The notes beneath the pieces are model-generated. The model searched no databases, was not told the origin of the DNA, and worked only from the letters and a program-made list of their open reading frames with translations. DNA of 64,000 nt, from assembly GCF_902813185.1 (NCBI RefSeq), contig NZ_LR778301.1, positions 434,001-498,000 of the forward strand. Direction: 5' to 3'. The translations under genes were made by a program, and so were the position numbers. Shown one piece after another: positions 62,741 to 64,000 of the stretch; positions within the stretch are counted from its first letter, which is position 1; each line of letters starts with the position of its first letter. The DNA is from Denitratisoma oestradiolicum (GTDB lineage Bacteria > Pseudomonadota > Gammaproteobacteria > Burkholderiales > Rhodocyclaceae).

Positions 62741-64000
62741 TCAGAATCGGAAACGTCCCACCAATCCATTCAAATCAGTGGAAATCCGCGTCATTTCCGC
62801 AGCGGTGACCGCAATGTGTTGAAGGGCTGCATTATTGCCCTCCACCAAGCTGGAAATGTGATGCATGGACTGCGCCGCGTGGGCGGTCCCCTCTGATTGC
62901 TGTTGGGTCGCGGCGGCGATACCCTGCGTCAGATCGCTTACCTTGCTGGATGCGGCAAGAATCTTGTCAAGGATAGTGCCTATCGAACGAATCTGGACGG
63001 CGCCTTGTTCAACCTCGGTCATGGCTTCTCGCATGGTGGCGACAGCCTGTTCCGAGCGGTTGCCGACGCCACTCAGGAGTTGTCCGATATCTGAGGAACT
63101 GCTGGCGGTGCGTTCTGCCAGCTTTCGCACTTCGTCGGCGACTACGGCGAATCCGCGTCCCTGTTCGCCGGCCCGTGCCGCTTCAATGGCGGCGTTCAGG
63201 GCCAGGAGATTGGTTTGTCCCGCGATGTCGTGAATCACGATGGCCAAGTTTCCGATGTGATTGACGGCATCACAGAGTTCACGAATAGCGGTGCTGGAAT
63301 CCTGTACCGTAGTGACGATTTTTTCCACTGAAGTGAGACCGCTCTGCATGCTGGAGGTTCCTTCCCTGGCCCACTGATGTGCATCCTGCCCGGCATGGTC
63401 GACGCCCGAGGCGCCTTCTGAAACATCCCCGATGGCGCGGCTCATCTGCTCCAGGGAGGCCGACATGTCACTGATCCGGTCACCTTGCTCCTGAGAACTA
63501 CGCGCTGCTTGATCGAGCTTTTCCGATAGTACTGCAGCATTCGAGTAAACTACATTGGAGGTTGTTTGGACCTCGGCCATTAGTTTGCGCAAATCCGTTT
63601 GCATGGCCGCGACAGCCCGCAACAGTTCGTCGAACTCGGTATGCCCCTTGGACGTTATGTTGTGGCTGAAGTCCCCCTCTGCCATGCGGCTGACTGCCTC
63701 TTTGACCCGGCGCAAGGGCAGTGTGATGGTGCGGGACAAGAAGAAATACATGCCCCAGGTGCACAGGATGGCAAGGGCCGCGCCGATCCAGACGATCATC
63801 GACACCCGTGTGCGCAGACGTCCGCTGTCGATGTTCTGCTGCTTGGCCCGCTTCAACAGTAACAGTTCCAGTTGCTTGAGTTGGTGATGCATGCCGGTCA
63901 GCGCCGGATTGAGTTTTTTCAGGATCAATGTGTTGGCCTGGCGATAGTCCCCTCCCTTGAAGGCTTCTGCCACTTCCTTGCCCGCGCTGGTGAAGGCGCT
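62741..64000 (-). CDS. Methyl-accepting chemotaxis protein (5' end beyond the window)
   Basis: The C-terminal 419 codons of a chemoreceptor; the frame is open through base 64000. A helical ligand-domain remnant (about the first 60 residues present) precedes a transmembrane helix ([21 protein letters not shown] region), a HAMP domain ([20 protein letters not shown]) and the signalling hairpin with the tip [26 protein letters not shown] (key residues [14 protein letters not shown]). The C-terminus ends in GRFRF with no CheR-binding pentapeptide. The sensing signal cannot be inferred from the part seen. Confidence 0.95.
   Translation of the reverse strand, partial: SAFTSAGKEVAEAFKGGDYRQANTLILKKLNPALTGMHHQLKQLELLLLKRAKQQNIDSGRLRTRVSMIVWIGAALAILCTWGMYFFLSRTITLPLRRVKEAVSRMAEGDFSHNITSKGHTEFDELLRAVAAMQTDLRKLMAEVQTTSNVVYSNAAVLSEKLDQAARSSQEQGDRISDMSASLEQMSRAIGDVSEGASGVDHAGQDAHQWAREGTSSMQSGLTSVEKIVTTVQDSSTAIRELCDAVNHIGNLAIVIHDIAGQTNLLALNAAIEAARAGEQGRGFAVVADEVRKLAERTASSSSDIGQLLSGVGNRSEQAVATMREAMTEVEQGAVQIRSIGTILDKILAASSKVSDLTQGIAAATQQQSEGTAHAAQSMHHISSLVEGNNAALQHIAVTAAEMTRISTDLNGLVGRFRF

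Overview
The window is a chromosomal segment, GC-rich throughout, of a Gram-negative betaproteobacterium. Several blocks point to the Rhodocyclales/Sterolibacterium/Denitratisoma neighbourhood: rpsF-priB-rpsR-rplI, rplU-rpmA-obgE-proB, thiD-thiE-hemL, a System I cytochrome c maturation operon and a catabolic island. This placement is inferred from gene content; no 16S rRNA gene is present.

Layout. 1-1.6 kb: end of prfA, then prmC. 1.6-3.8 kb: a small TetR / NTF2-like / luciferase-like oxidoreductase locus. 4-6.9 kb: monothiol glutaredoxin, a PpiC-type prolyl isomerase and an ALDH7-like dehydrogenase. 6.9-9.8 kb: a signalling trio (class III nucleotidyl cyclase, small TPR lipoprotein, Ser/Thr kinase). 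10-18.3 kb: housekeeping genes (COG2509 flavoprotein, rhlE, YgjP-like peptidase, proB, obgE, rpmA, rplU, then divergently rpsF, priB, rpsR, rplI). 18.3-26.2 kb: a MarR-headed efflux operon (OprM/NodT-type outer-membrane channel, EmrA-type adaptor, three tandem EmrB-type permeases of identical length).

26.3-46.4 kb: a catabolic island rich in redox enzymes. It holds a KstD-like flavoprotein, a 2,4-dienoyl-CoA-reductase/BaiCD-type enoate reductase, a PQQ/haem dehydrogenase, a molybdopterin enzyme, two SDRs, a zinc alcohol dehydrogenase, an LLM flavin oxidoreductase, a VOC protein, two EthD-like proteins, four NTF2-like proteins, a sulfotransferase and a DUF1214 protein. Oxidation, dehydration and ene-reduction enzymes occur together, as in alicyclic or steroid degradation and in the bacterial bai pathway; the substrate cannot be read from sequence. 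Repeats concentrate in this island: a 265-bp MITE-like element, a pair of inverted dispersed repeats and three REP-like double hairpins.

46.5-50.6 kb: an XRE-type regulator, thiD-thiE, hemL and a Gdx/SugE exporter. 50.6-57.8 kb: an unusual module of two stand-alone exported Reg_prop beta-propeller proteins, a small cytochrome c, two Sel1-repeat proteins, and a membrane histidine kinase with an NtrC-type sigma-54 activator. 57.8-62.7 kb: a Tll0287-like haem protein and ccmI-ccmH-ccmG-ccmF. The window ends inside a methyl-accepting chemotaxis protein.

No rRNA, tRNA, CRISPR array, complete insertion sequence or prophage was recognised. The most promising targets for new biology are the 26-46 kb island and the 50.6-57.8 kb propeller/cytochrome/two-component module.
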